This document shows, piece by piece, positions 1-10,517 of a stretch of DNA of 64,000 nt. The notes beneath the pieces are model-generated. The model made no database searches, had not been told where the DNA came from, and saw nothing but the letters and a program-made list of their open reading frames with translations. Position 1 is the stretch's first letter; each line of letters begins with the position of its first letter. Both the position numbers and the translations under genes were made by a program. The DNA comes from Methyloterricola oryzae. Lineage in GTDB: Bacteria; Pseudomonadota; Gammaproteobacteria; Methylococcales; Methylococcaceae. The stretch covers positions 1 through 64,000 of the forward strand of contig NZ_JYNS01000011.1 of NCBI RefSeq assembly GCF_000934725.1, read 5' to 3'.

Positions 1-388
1 AGGTGCCGTCCTGCTCGGTGAAGTAGGAAGCGCCCCAGTAGATGGCCCACGCATAGGCAAACAGCCAGATCAGGTGGGTCATGTTGCGACGCAGCTCTTC
101 ACGCGGGGTGATGGCAGCCAGGTTGCGGTCACGGGTCTTCCAGATGTAGCCCCACAGGATGGATGCCGTGGTAACCTCGAGGACGATTTCCGTGTACAGG
201 AAGTTCATCCAATAGGTTTCGAATTCCGGAGCGAAAGAGTCAAGGCCAGCGGACCAGCCATAAACACCTTCGTACCAGCGAACCCACATGTAGAACACCG
301 TGTAGATGGTGAACGCAAAAGCAAGCCACTTCTTGTCGAGAAGCGGCTTCTCAGCGACGCTTACATCACCGATAGTTGTTGCAGCCAT
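1..388 (-). CDS. pmoC: Particulate methane monooxygenase subunit C, N-terminal part (cut by window edge)
   Basis: This is the first 129 codons of PmoC, the integral-membrane subunit of the copper enzyme that oxidises methane to methanol in intracytoplasmic membranes. The translation begins MAATTIGDVSVAEKPLLDKK, followed by the family-typical stretches WVRWYEGVYGWSAGLDSF, NFLYTEIVLE and AYAWAIYWGASYFTEQDGT, which I recognise from Methylococcus-type PmoC. A first membrane helix covers about residues 21-37, and two more begin in the visible part. The ATG at 388 has a good GGAGG ribosome-binding site 7-8 bases upstream. The rest of the gene, and presumably pmoA and pmoB, lie left of the window. 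The leader upstream is long (over 250 bases), as usual for pmo operons. This gene is the best single indicator that the organism is a methanotroph. Confidence 0.96.
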   Translation of the reverse strand, partial: MAATTIGDVSVAEKPLLDKKWLAFAFTIYTVFYMWVRWYEGVYGWSAGLDSFAPEFETYWMNFLYTEIVLEVTTASILWGYIWKTRDRNLAAITPREELRRNMTHLIWLFAYAWAIYWGASYFTEQDGT

Positions 389-744
389 ATCGAATACCTC
401 CAAGGTTTATTGCTTGTTGACGTGCCGCAGAGCGGGACTTGCCCGCGACTCATGCAGCGCTTCGCGATTGCGCAACAAGACCCCGTTCCTCCGATTGGGT
501 TTTTAGCAGGGCCATTGCAAAACAACCGCAACGCTATGACAGCGCCGTTGCGAAGAGGTTCATATGATCTTTGCAAAATGCTACTATCCCCCTGCCGGAT
601 TAAAAAATGCCGGCTCGCCAAGGCATGGCTTCATGATGGGACAAGGTTACTAGTATGCGCTGACGCAAGCGCGACCCGGGCGTTATGGTCAGAACGGGTC
701 GGCTTTCAGGGCGCGCTGAAGAAGGAGGCGGTAGCGGTCCATTG
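389..744. promoter_or_regulatory. Divergent intergenic region between pmoC and glgX, with the pmo leader
   Basis: No convincing gene is visible in these 356 bases. It must hold the leftward pmoC promoter and leader and the rightward glgX promoter. The pmoC ribosome-binding site (GGAGG, read leftward) is at about 396-400. On the right an AGGAGG at 723-728 precedes the glgX start. I could not fix a promoter with confidence by eye. Confidence 0.5.
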
Positions 745-2874
<2,130 letters not shown>

Positions 2875-3152
2875 GGCAGCAGCCCGTCTTTCCACACCTC
2901 AGGTAACCCCGCCGCCGCGGCCCGAGTCGCTCTGCTGCCTTACTGTCACTGCGCACCCCCATGGCCGGACCGACCAAACAAGCCCGATCCGTCATGGGGC
3001 CATGCTGCACGGGTACGCTCGAAGCCACACAGCGGGCTTGACACTGATATTTTTACCAAGTTGCGAAGGACTAGGGGGACGGCCTATGCTTCATCGCGTC
3101 GACACGATGGGATGACTGTCAGACTCTTCAACGAGGTGGGAGGGCCTGGAGC

Positions 3153-5546
3153 TTGAGAAGACGGCTGAGTTTGAACACTCACGCGCTCGACAGCCATAAG
3201 CCCCACCTTTCCGCTCCCCCCAGACCACACCGGCCTTTGGCAGCCTTGTTGCTGAGCGTGCTGGTCTGTGCAACGGACAAAGTGACCGCTGCAGTGAAGG
3301 ATTTGGCGGACATGGACCTGGAGGAACTCGTCAAAGTGCGGGTCTCGCCTTTCGAGGTTTCGACCCAGTTGGACAGCGGCTACCGCGCCTCCAACTCCGT
3401 CTCCGCTTCCCGTTTCGACAGGCCCATCGGGGAACTCCCCTTCGCCGTCCAGGCATTCACGGAATCCTTCATCCAGGACCAGAAACCGCTCATCCCGTTC
3501 GACGTGGCGCGCTACTCCCCCAGCGTCACCTACCGCAGCAACGACTTCAACGAGGGCAACGCCAACATGGCGATCCGCGGCTTCGCCATCGGCACCACCC
3601 CGGGTAGTACGCAAATCCTGCGGGACGGACTGCCGGGCCCTTCGCTCCTCGATTTCACCAACATCGCGCGCATGGAGGTCGTCAAGGGGCCCTCGTCGTT
3701 CCTGTACGGCCAGGTGGCGCCGGGCGGCATCGTCAACGTGATCACCAAGAGCCCGGAAGCCTCATTCGCCGCCACCGGCGGCGCCCGCTACGGCTCCGAC
3801 AACCAGTACCGCTTCGATTTGGATGTGACCGGGCCTGCCACTAAGACCCTCTTCTACCGGCTTGCGGCGTCGTACTACCAGGACATGCACTACTGGAAGC
3901 CATACGATGGCAACACCTGGGACATCGCGCCATCCCTGCTCTGGCAGCCCAGCGACCGCCTCAAGCTCATGCTCAAATACGAGGCTTTCCAGAAGGACGA
4001 GACGCCACAGCTCATGCAGAAGCCAGGCTACAACACCCAGAAGGGCGTGCTGCCGACGCCAGCCGACCCCAATCTGTCCGGGGTGGACGTGCCTGGCCTT
4101 CCCAACAACTGGAACAGCATGGCCTACCAGGACTATCGCCACAGCGACACCAGCAACCTCAGCACATCCATCGACTTCAAGGCCGACGATCACTGGAACC
4201 TGCGCGGAATGTACTCGCATCTGGAATATAAGGTCGACGCGCTGTTTTCCGGCAATTTCGGCATGCCCAACAACACCACCTTTCTGCAGGGCCGTCGCTT
4301 CCGCGGTCAGATCTACACCAACCGGGACGACATCTACCAAGTCGACGCGACCGGCCAGTATCAGTTCGACTGGGCGAGTCTGCGCCTGCTGTTTGGTGGC
4401 CAGTACGTCGACCGAAGCTTCGACAACTGGGCTGCCCAGGCACCCAACGACCCGGCGCTCGGCAGCGATCCCATCGCCTCGCCGCTGCCGCTTTGGGACC
4501 TGCGAGACCCCGCCAGCTGGAATCGCATCGTGCCGATCCCAAAATCCGCGCTAACTGAAAACGTGACCAACCAGTCCTCCAATTATTCAGACATGTCCCT
4601 GTACGGCAGCGCCACCTTCGGTTTCTTCGACGACCGGCTGCTGGTGCTGGTGGGTGGCCGTGAAACCTGGACGGAGGGCCAGCTCAACAACTACGTCACC
4701 GAGCAGTTGCAGCCCGCGATCAATGCCAGCGCGTTCACACCGCAGTACGGCATTCTTTACAAACTCACACCCGAGCTCTCGCTGTTCGGGTCCTACGCCA
4801 AGTCCTTTGTCCCTGGCACCCAACTCCTCAACAATCCGGACGGCACCCAAACGCCCGCCAAACCGACCGAAGGCGAAGGCTACGACATCGGGGTGAAGTA
4901 CAGCCTGTTCGGCGGTCGCCTGTCCGGCACGCTCAGCTACTTCGACATCAAGAACGAGAACATCGTCAACGATCTGGCCACCACGAACGCGTCCGGCTCC
5001 GTGGTGATCAGCAACGTCCAGAGCGGCGAGCAGCGCTCCCGCGGCGTCGAACTTGACGCCACCGCGACGCTGACAGAGAACTGGCAACTCTATGGCTCCT
5101 ACAGCTACATGGACGCCAAGATCACCGAGTTCAGCGGCCACGACGATGCCATCCTGGCCCAGAATCCGTACACCCTGGATTCCGCAGGCCAGCAGAACTA
5201 TAAGAATGTGGCGCGCTTCCATGACGCTCCCCTGCAGATGAGCGCACCGCACCTGGCCAATTTGTGGACCCGTTACAACTTCACCGAGGACTGGATGAAA
5301 GGGATTTACATCGCCGGAGGCGTCAATCTCGTCTTCGACCAGACGCTACTCCCGGATACGCCCGGCTCCGCCTATCAGACCTACGCGCTGGTCAACGCGA
5401 TGGTCGGCTACCAGTGGCAGGTAGGCGGGCACCGCTTGAGCCTGGACCTGACCGCCAAGAACCTGGCCGATGAGCGGTATCGGCCGTCCCAGAGCACGCG
5501 AGGCCGCCCGCGCGAGTTTCTTCTATCGTTCACGGCCTCGTTTTGA
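3153..5546 (+). CDS. TonB-dependent outer-membrane receptor
   Basis: This is an outer-membrane beta-barrel receptor taking up a chelate or other scarce ligand with TonB energy. The 797 residues contain a hydrophobic export segment (about 28-46), then the short motif DLADMDLEELVKVRV. A plug domain follows (RFDRPIGELPFAVQAFT, MAIRGFAIG, RMEVVKGPSSFLYGQVAPGGIVNVITKSP), then a barrel ending in RGRPREFLLSFTASF with the expected terminal Phe. The plug resembles ferric-siderophore receptors, but the ligand cannot be read from sequence. The start is a TTG at 3153 with TGGGAGG 8-9 bases upstream; no ATG suits. It is followed by a YfiR-like protein and a sensor kinase on the same strand, which suggests receptor-linked signalling. 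No Fur box was identified with confidence. Confidence 0.9.
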   Translation: MRRRLSLNTHALDSHKPHLSAPPRPHRPLAALLLSVLVCATDKVTAAVKDLADMDLEELVKVRVSPFEVSTQLDSGYRASNSVSASRFDRPIGELPFAVQAFTESFIQDQKPLIPFDVARYSPSVTYRSNDFNEGNANMAIRGFAIGTTPGSTQILRDGLPGPSLLDFTNIARMEVVKGPSSFLYGQVAPGGIVNVITKSPEASFAATGGARYGSDNQYRFDLDVTGPATKTLFYRLAASYYQDMHYWKPYDGNTWDIAPSLLWQPSDRLKLMLKYEAFQKDETPQLMQKPGYNTQKGVLPTPADPNLSGVDVPGLPNNWNSMAYQDYRHSDTSNLSTSIDFKADDHWNLRGMYSHLEYKVDALFSGNFGMPNNTTFLQGRRFRGQIYTNRDDIYQVDATGQYQFDWASLRLLFGGQYVDRSFDNWAAQAPNDPALGSDPIASPLPLWDLRDPASWNRIVPIPKSALTENVTNQSSNYSDMSLYGSATFGFFDDRLLVLVGGRETWTEGQLNNYVTEQLQPAINASAFTPQYGILYKLTPELSLFGSYAKSFVPGTQLLNNPDGTQTPAKPTEGEGYDIGVKYSLFGGRLSGTLSYFDIKNENIVNDLATTNASGSVVISNVQSGEQRSRGVELDATATLTENWQLYGSYSYMDAKITEFSGHDDAILAQNPYTLDSAGQQNYKNVARFHDAPLQMSAPHLANLWTRYNFTEDWMKGIYIAGGVNLVFDQTLLPDTPGSAYQTYALVNAMVGYQWQVGGHRLSLDLTAKNLADERYRPSQSTRGRPREFLLSFTASF

Positions 5547-5684
5547 GCCGAAAGGCGAGCCCATGAAATCCGGCGACGTCTGCCGCCCGGTTACAGCGGC
5601 GCCCGGACCAGGAGGAATGAGCACCCATCCGGGTGGTGCCGGCACGCGATTCGGAGTCGACCACTCTTTACCGGGAACTCAGGC

Positions 5685-6305
5685 GTGACCAGACACCGGC
5701 AAAGACACGGAGGCGCCTGCCTCCGGGCGGAAGCGCCTCTGCGCGCGCGGGGCCGCGCGTGGGGCGCGGTCATGCTGTGCCTGCTGCTCCCGAGTCTTGC
5801 GCTGGGCCAGGAGTCGGCTGCCGAACGCCCAAGCAAGGTGATGGCCGCCTTCCTGCGCAACTTTGCACACTACGTCACCTGGCCCGACACGGCGTTTTCC
5901 GATGCGCGCTCGCCCTGGCATGTCTGCGTCCTGGGCCGCGATCCTTTCGGCGATGTCCTGGAAAAGACCCTGCAGGGGCGGGCCGAGCAGGGGCGGCCGT
6001 TCGAGGTGCTGCGCGCGGACACCCCGGACGAACTGCCTGCGTGCCAGATCGTCTATGTCTCGTATGAGGCACAGGACAGACGGCGCGCGGCGCTGGCGGC
6101 GCTGAAGCGGCAGCCTGTGCTCACCGTGGGAGATACACCCGACTTTCTGATGGAGGGCGGAATCATCCAGTTCAATGTTGGAGATAGGGTCTCAATGAGC
6201 ATCAACCTGGACCAAGCGCGCTCTGCGTCTCTGCTGATTCAAACCAAGATGCTGGAAGTGTCGCACCAGGTCCTGGAGGCTGGAATCTTGCGTACCCTGA
6301 GGTGA
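5685..6305 (+). CDS. YfiR family periplasmic protein
   Basis: This 206-residue product matches the YfiR family (DUF4154): KVMAAFLRNFAHYVTWP near the N terminus, the core HVCVLGRDPFGDVLEKTL, then FLMEGGIIQFNVGDRVSMSINLDQARSASL and a C-terminal ILRTLR. In Pseudomonas YfiR is a periplasmic repressor that holds the CHASE8-domain cyclase YfiN inactive. Here the next gene, 4 bases downstream, has a YfiN-like sensor region joined to a histidine kinase, so YfiR probably controls a kinase. The start is uncertain. GTG 5685 gives a long charged region before the hydrophobic segment MLCLLLPSLALGQ; ATG 5772 would leave a short signal peptide. It is probably cotranscribed with the TonB-dependent receptor upstream (138-base gap). 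Confidence 0.88.
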   Translation: MTRHRQRHGGACLRAEAPLRARGRAWGAVMLCLLLPSLALGQESAAERPSKVMAAFLRNFAHYVTWPDTAFSDARSPWHVCVLGRDPFGDVLEKTLQGRAEQGRPFEVLRADTPDELPACQIVYVSYEAQDRRRAALAALKRQPVLTVGDTPDFLMEGGIIQFNVGDRVSMSINLDQARSASLLIQTKMLEVSHQVLEAGILRTLR

Positions 6306-6309
6306 TGCC

Positions 6310-8175
6310 TTGCCAAGTCGACTGAGCATCTGGAAAAAGCTTGTGCTGGTGCTTTGGGGATCGGCACTGCTGGTTTTCGTGCTGGTGGGCGGAGGCCTGC
6401 TCATCTACCAGGATATGACCCTCGAAGCCAGAGTCCGGGAGCTCATGGAGCCGTATGCGCAACTGGTCGCCGTCGGCACCGAGTCGGCGGTGGCCTTCGA
6501 AGATCCGTTACGAGCCCAGGAGATACTCGAAGGTCTGCGCGCCAATCCGCATATCCTGGCGGCGGAGTTGCTGCTGGAAGACGGCCGGCGGCTGGCCGGC
6601 TTCGGCAGCCAGCGCAGCGCCGCCCCCCAAACATCGCCCGGAATCTACGTGGCCGGGCGACAGGCCGAATTGGCGATGAAACTGCCGCGAGGCGGGAGTT
6701 TGCGCCTGTCGATGAGCCTTAACCAGGTGAGGGAGCAGATGCAGAGGGCGCTCTGGATCTTCGGTACCGCCGTGATGGTTCTGGCACTGGCAACCCTAGG
6801 GCAACTGACGGTGCTTAGACGGACCCTCATCCGGCCGGTAAGAGCCCTGGCCCGGGCAGCGGAACGGGTCCGCAATCAAGGTGAGTACAACGTGCGTATG
6901 CCCGACGCCGGCAGGGACGAGATCAGCCGTCTCGCACGCAGTTTCAACGCCATGATGGAGGCCATCCAGACCCGGGAAGAACAACTGCGGCGACTGACGC
7001 GTCTGCAGCGGACGATCCTGGACAATGCCGCCCATGTCATCATCTCCACGACGCCCGAGGGGGTCGTCACCAGTTTCAACCCCGCCGCCGAGCGCCTGCT
7101 GGGCTACGCCGCGGTGGAAGTCGTTGGAAAGGAAACCCCTGCGCTTTGGCACGATCCACAAGAGATCAAGGAGCGCGCGTCGCAATTATCCGCGGAACTG
7201 GGGGAGGCCGTCTCGCCGGGATTCGACGTGTTCGCTGCGCGCCCCCGCCAAAACCTGCCTGAGGAGGGCGAATGGACCTTTATCCGCAAGAATGGAAACC
7301 GTGTGCCAGTGTTTCTGTCAGTGACAGCGCTGCGCGATGAGGATGGCCGGACTACCGGATTCGTCGGCCTGGCCTATGACCTCACCGAACGGAATCGCGC
7401 GCAGGACGAGGTCCGTGAGCTCAATCGGGAACTCGAGCAACGGGTTGCCGAACGCACCACCGAGCTGGAAGTGGCCAACAGCGAGCTGGAGTCCTTCTCC
7501 TATTCCGTATCCCATGACTTGCGCGGACCTTTGCGGGCCATCGACGGCTTTTCAGGGCTGTTGGCCAAACATTATTCGCAGCAGCTGGACGCTGAAGGCC
7601 GGCGCTTGATCAGCGTCGTGAGGGGCAATGTGGCTCGGATGGCGGACCTGATCGATGACCTGTTGCAGTTCTCGCGCACCTCGCGCCGCGAAATGACGTT
7701 TGCGCCTATCGACATGCGGACGCTCGCGCAGGAGGTTTTCCATGAGCTGCGCAGTGCCGTTCCAGAGCGGAACATCGTCCTGCATCTGGGCGACCTGCCG
7801 CCTGCCAGCGGTGACCGGGCGATGCTGCGCCAGGTCTTTGCCAATCTGCTTTCCAACGCCATCAAGTTCAGCTCGCCGCGTCCCGAGGCTGTCATCGAGG
7901 TAGTCGGGAACATAGAGGGCGAGGTAAGCGTGTACTGTGTAAAGGACAATGGCGTCGGCTTCGACATGCAGTACGTGGATAAGCTGTTTGGCGTGTTCCA
8001 GCGCTTGCACGGACTGGATGAATTCGAGGGCACCGGTATCGGCCTGGCCATCGTCAAGCGTGTCATCGACCGTCACGGCGGACGAGTATGGGCTGAAAGC
8101 ATGCTGGGTCGAGGCTCCAGCCTTTACTTCGCACTGGCCGCCGCAAGACGACCGGAAAACCGCGCTTTGCGCTGA
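6310..8175 (+). CDS. CHASE8-like/HAMP/PAS sensor histidine kinase
   Basis: This inner-membrane sensor kinase has 621 residues. Helix one is at about 10-32. A periplasmic region of some 110 residues follows (ESAVAFEDPLRAQEILEGL is typical of the YfiN-type CHASE8 sensor). Helix two is at about 146-168, then HAMP (about 170-220), PAS (about 230-355), HisKA with phosphoacceptor His402 in SYSVSHDLRGPL, and HATPase with ANLLSNAIKFSS, KDNGVGFDM and GTGIGLAIVKR. The kinase core resembles phytochrome-type kinases. The start is a TTG at 6310 with GAGGTGA 5-6 bases upstream, overlapping the yfiR-like stop codon; the nearby ATG at 6305 runs into a stop. There is no response regulator next to it, so its target is unknown. 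It probably senses through the YfiR-like protein and perhaps the receptor. Confidence 0.9.
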   Translation: MPSRLSIWKKLVLVLWGSALLVFVLVGGGLLIYQDMTLEARVRELMEPYAQLVAVGTESAVAFEDPLRAQEILEGLRANPHILAAELLLEDGRRLAGFGSQRSAAPQTSPGIYVAGRQAELAMKLPRGGSLRLSMSLNQVREQMQRALWIFGTAVMVLALATLGQLTVLRRTLIRPVRALARAAERVRNQGEYNVRMPDAGRDEISRLARSFNAMMEAIQTREEQLRRLTRLQRTILDNAAHVIISTTPEGVVTSFNPAAERLLGYAAVEVVGKETPALWHDPQEIKERASQLSAELGEAVSPGFDVFAARPRQNLPEEGEWTFIRKNGNRVPVFLSVTALRDEDGRTTGFVGLAYDLTERNRAQDEVRELNRELEQRVAERTTELEVANSELESFSYSVSHDLRGPLRAIDGFSGLLAKHYSQQLDAEGRRLISVVRGNVARMADLIDDLLQFSRTSRREMTFAPIDMRTLAQEVFHELRSAVPERNIVLHLGDLPPASGDRAMLRQVFANLLSNAIKFSSPRPEAVIEVVGNIEGEVSVYCVKDNGVGFDMQYVDKLFGVFQRLHGLDEFEGTGIGLAIVKRVIDRHGGRVWAESMLGRGSSLYFALAAARRPENRALR

Positions 8176-8186
8176 CAGGCGCGGCG

Positions 8187-8211
8187 AAAGGGCGGGCCAT
8201 GCCCGCCCTTT
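8187..8211. terminator. Bidirectional hairpin terminator
   Basis: A perfect 11-base stem (AAAGGGCGGGC at 8187-8197, GCCCGCCCTTT at 8201-8211) with a 3-base loop lies between the convergent kinase gene and SoxYZ-like gene. The A/T ends suit termination from both sides. Confidence 0.8.
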
Positions 8212-8244
8212 CAAGAGCACTCCGTTCGGAGATGAGCGTGCTGA

Positions 8245-9063
8245 TCAGGGAGTAACGGCCTGCGTATAACTGAACTGCTTGCCCAGGTTGTCCTTTATCT
8301 CGGCCTTCAATTCCCCGGCCTTCTGCGGCACGAAATAAAAGCGGAAATTGGGGTCCGCGCTGACCGCGATATCCGTCTGCGCCGTCATGACCGGCTTACC
8401 GTCGAAGCTCACCTTGACCTCGTCCACGTAGTGAGCGGGTTTGACCATACGGGAAATCTGATCCATCTGCATACCGGTGATATTCGGGTGGCTGATGAGA
8501 AGCTGGGTGAGATTGGGCGACTGCGGCGTCACCTTGTCCCCATCCAGCTTGAACTTCATCTTGCCTAGCCGCGCCATGGCCGCATCCAGATCCGCTCCGA
8601 TGGGCGCCGAGCAACCGCCGCTGGCCTTGACGAAGGCTTTGGACATGCTGAGCTTGCCGTCGTTGGTCTCGGCGATGGCGCGCACATTGGTGTACGCATT
8701 CACACGCAGGCGCATGGCCACATCCGCCTTGCCGCTCTCCGGCGTGAAGTGGAACGCGGCGGCGAAAGGCACGGGGTTCTTGTCGATGATCAGGGTAATG
8801 GCCTTGATGAATTTGTCCGGGGACTGCGCAATCTTGGCGTTCACGGAAATGGGCACCAGGGCCGGGTCCTCGGCGCGATAAGGCGCCACCAGTTCGATAA
8901 CGTCAGTAGACTCGGCAATGGGACGGTCTCCGAAATACTGCTGCTTGAGGGTGCTGTCCCAAAGGGCATCGTCCTCGGATGCGGCCAGGGCCAGGCCCGC
9001 GAACAGGAACAAGCCGGCCAGGGCCGGCCACCGTAATCTCTTGGGATTGGAGCTGATATTCAT
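8245..9063 (-). CDS. Quinoprotein dehydrogenase-associated SoxYZ-like carrier
   Basis: The product is an exported 272-residue protein. A signal peptide (about 1-28, ending FAGLALAA) is followed by a SoxY-like half (ALWDSTLKQQYFGDRPIAES, DVIELVAPYRAEDPALVPISV) and a SoxZ-like half (FDGKPVMTAQTDIAVSADPNFRFYFVP). This is the arrangement of the fused SoxYZ-like carrier family found next to PQQ dehydrogenases. SoxY carries substrate on a C-terminal cysteine; here a single central Cys lies in ASGGCSAPIGAD. Its exact role in quinoprotein metabolism is unproven. The ATG at 9063 has GAGAGGA upstream. It lies 109 bases downstream of the metallohydrolase gene on the same strand, and this pair diverges from xoxF. 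Confidence 0.87.
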   Translation of the reverse strand: MNISSNPKRLRWPALAGLFLFAGLALAASEDDALWDSTLKQQYFGDRPIAESTDVIELVAPYRAEDPALVPISVNAKIAQSPDKFIKAITLIIDKNPVPFAAAFHFTPESGKADVAMRLRVNAYTNVRAIAETNDGKLSMSKAFVKASGGCSAPIGADLDAAMARLGKMKFKLDGDKVTPQSPNLTQLLISHPNITGMQMDQISRMVKPAHYVDEVKVSFDGKPVMTAQTDIAVSADPNFRFYFVPQKAGELKAEIKDNLGKQFSYTQAVTP

Positions 9064-9172
9064 AAAGTCCTCTCGGGTGTCGGTCTGTCGTGTCTAATAG
9101 GGGCTGCCGTAATTCGCTGGTGCTCCCGGCCTGTCAGGGTCCTGGTCCCTGCAGCGGGGATGCTGGGGGCCT

Positions 9173-10102
9173 TCAATCGTCTTCCCACTCCAGCTCGGCG
9201 AAAGCGGTGGAAATATTGCGCTTGTGGAAGTCGTCGAACAAGTCCCACTGGCCGCGCGCCGACTGCCCCACGGTCACCAGGGCCTGCTCCATGGTTTTGC
9301 CGGCCTTGAGCGCAGCGCGGATCTCGCTCGCCAACATGTTCAGGTAGGCCAGTTCGGCATCGGACGCCTTGGGCCACTCCGTGGCCACCGGACCATGTCC
9401 CGGGATGGCCAGGCGGGCGTCCAGCCCGCGCAATTGCTCCAGTTCCTTCAGCCAGCCCAGAAGGCTACCGTCCACCACCGGGATATGCCCCATGAACAGC
9501 AGGTCCGAGGCCCACAGGGTTTTGGTTTTCTCGTCGAACACGCTCAGATCGTTGTCCGTGTGCGCGGTGCCGTGAGCCCTCAACAACAGCTTGCGGCCGC
9601 CCAGGTCCAGCTCGCGGGTGCTATCCACGGTTTCATCCGGAAACACGAAGTCATCCTTGCCCATGCCGTTGTCCAGTTCGCGCTGGGCCATGTCCAGGTA
9701 ATGGGGGGCGCGCGACGCCATGGCCTGGGGCAGCTTGCGGTGGCCAATGAACACGACGCCGGGCTGGCGAAAGGCGGCATTGCCGTATATATGGTCGGGA
9801 TGGACATGGGTGTTGATCACGTAGCAGACCGGCACCGGGGTCAGGGCTGCGATGGCCGCCTTCAGCACCCTGCCCTGGGCGGGACTGCCTCCCGTGTCCA
9901 CCACCGCGACACAGCGCTCGCCGCGGATGAAGCCGATATTGGCGATCTCCCCGCGGTTGTGCCGGTCCGGCAGCGCATGCACCCCCTGATGCACGTAGAT
10001 GCCGTCCGCTACCTCCTTGAGCGTCATGGCCGGCTGCTCTGCGTGGGCGGCGCATGCCAGGAGCAGGAACAGGGCGCAGATTGCATGGATGATCGATTTC
10101 AT
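9173..10102 (-). CDS. Quinoprotein relay system zinc metallohydrolase (MBL fold)
   Basis: This exported metallo-beta-lactamase-fold protein has 309 residues. A signal peptide (about 1-21, FLLLACAAHA) is followed by the zinc-binding HxHxDH motif as HVHPDH (His99, His101, Asp103, His104), later HGTAHTDNDLSVF and the C-terminal IPGHGPVA. Sequence and context match the metallohydrolases that travel with PQQ-dependent alcohol dehydrogenases and SoxYZ-like carriers. Its substrate is not known to me. It forms an operon with the SoxYZ-like gene and diverges from xoxF across 415 bases. The ATG at 10102 has only a weak ribosome-binding site. It is less likely to be a generic hydrolase because of this context. 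Confidence 0.86.
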   Translation of the reverse strand: MKSIIHAICALFLLLACAAHAEQPAMTLKEVADGIYVHQGVHALPDRHNRGEIANIGFIRGERCVAVVDTGGSPAQGRVLKAAIAALTPVPVCYVINTHVHPDHIYGNAAFRQPGVVFIGHRKLPQAMASRAPHYLDMAQRELDNGMGKDDFVFPDETVDSTRELDLGGRKLLLRAHGTAHTDNDLSVFDEKTKTLWASDLLFMGHIPVVDGSLLGWLKELEQLRGLDARLAIPGHGPVATEWPKASDAELAYLNMLASEIRAALKAGKTMEQALVTVGQSARGQWDLFDDFHKRNISTAFAELEWEDD

Positions 10103-10517
10103 GGGAACACCGGGCAGGGCAGATCGTCGCTAACAGGATTGGACGCGTCGCCTGGCAACCTCCCGACCCGCGGCGCGCAGGGCCGCATTGTCGCCCCGGC
10201 GCGGCTTTTCGGCAACGTGATTCCCGAAGCAGGAGTGGCTTTCGCAACATCGGACCGCCCTGGTTCACGATCGCGCGCAGCCCAGGCAAAATCCCTTCCG
10301 CGGCGAGCTTGTCGGCAGCCTGTATCCAGGCGGCCCCCGTGTTGACTTTTGCCCTGAAATAATTCAATTTACGCACCCAGACGGGATTGTCCGGGGAATT
10401 TTCAGGCGTGTTTTCAGGAAAGTTTCCTTATAACAACACCAATCCGTCCTAGCTTTTTGGCTTAATTGGCATAAATTCGATTTGGTTCGCGGATGCGGAC
10501 TAATTAGGAGGAGAAAG
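10103..10517. promoter_or_regulatory. Divergent promoter region of xoxF and the metallohydrolase operon
   Basis: These 415 bases hold no convincing gene. The xoxF-proximal 180 bases are distinctly AT-rich. They include a TTGACT at 10341-10346 and an AT-rich tract at about 10430-10485, either of which may be part of the xoxF promoter. A strong AGGAGG at 10506-10512 is the xoxF ribosome-binding site. I cannot assign sigma-factor boxes or a lanthanide-responsive operator by eye. Confidence 0.5.
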
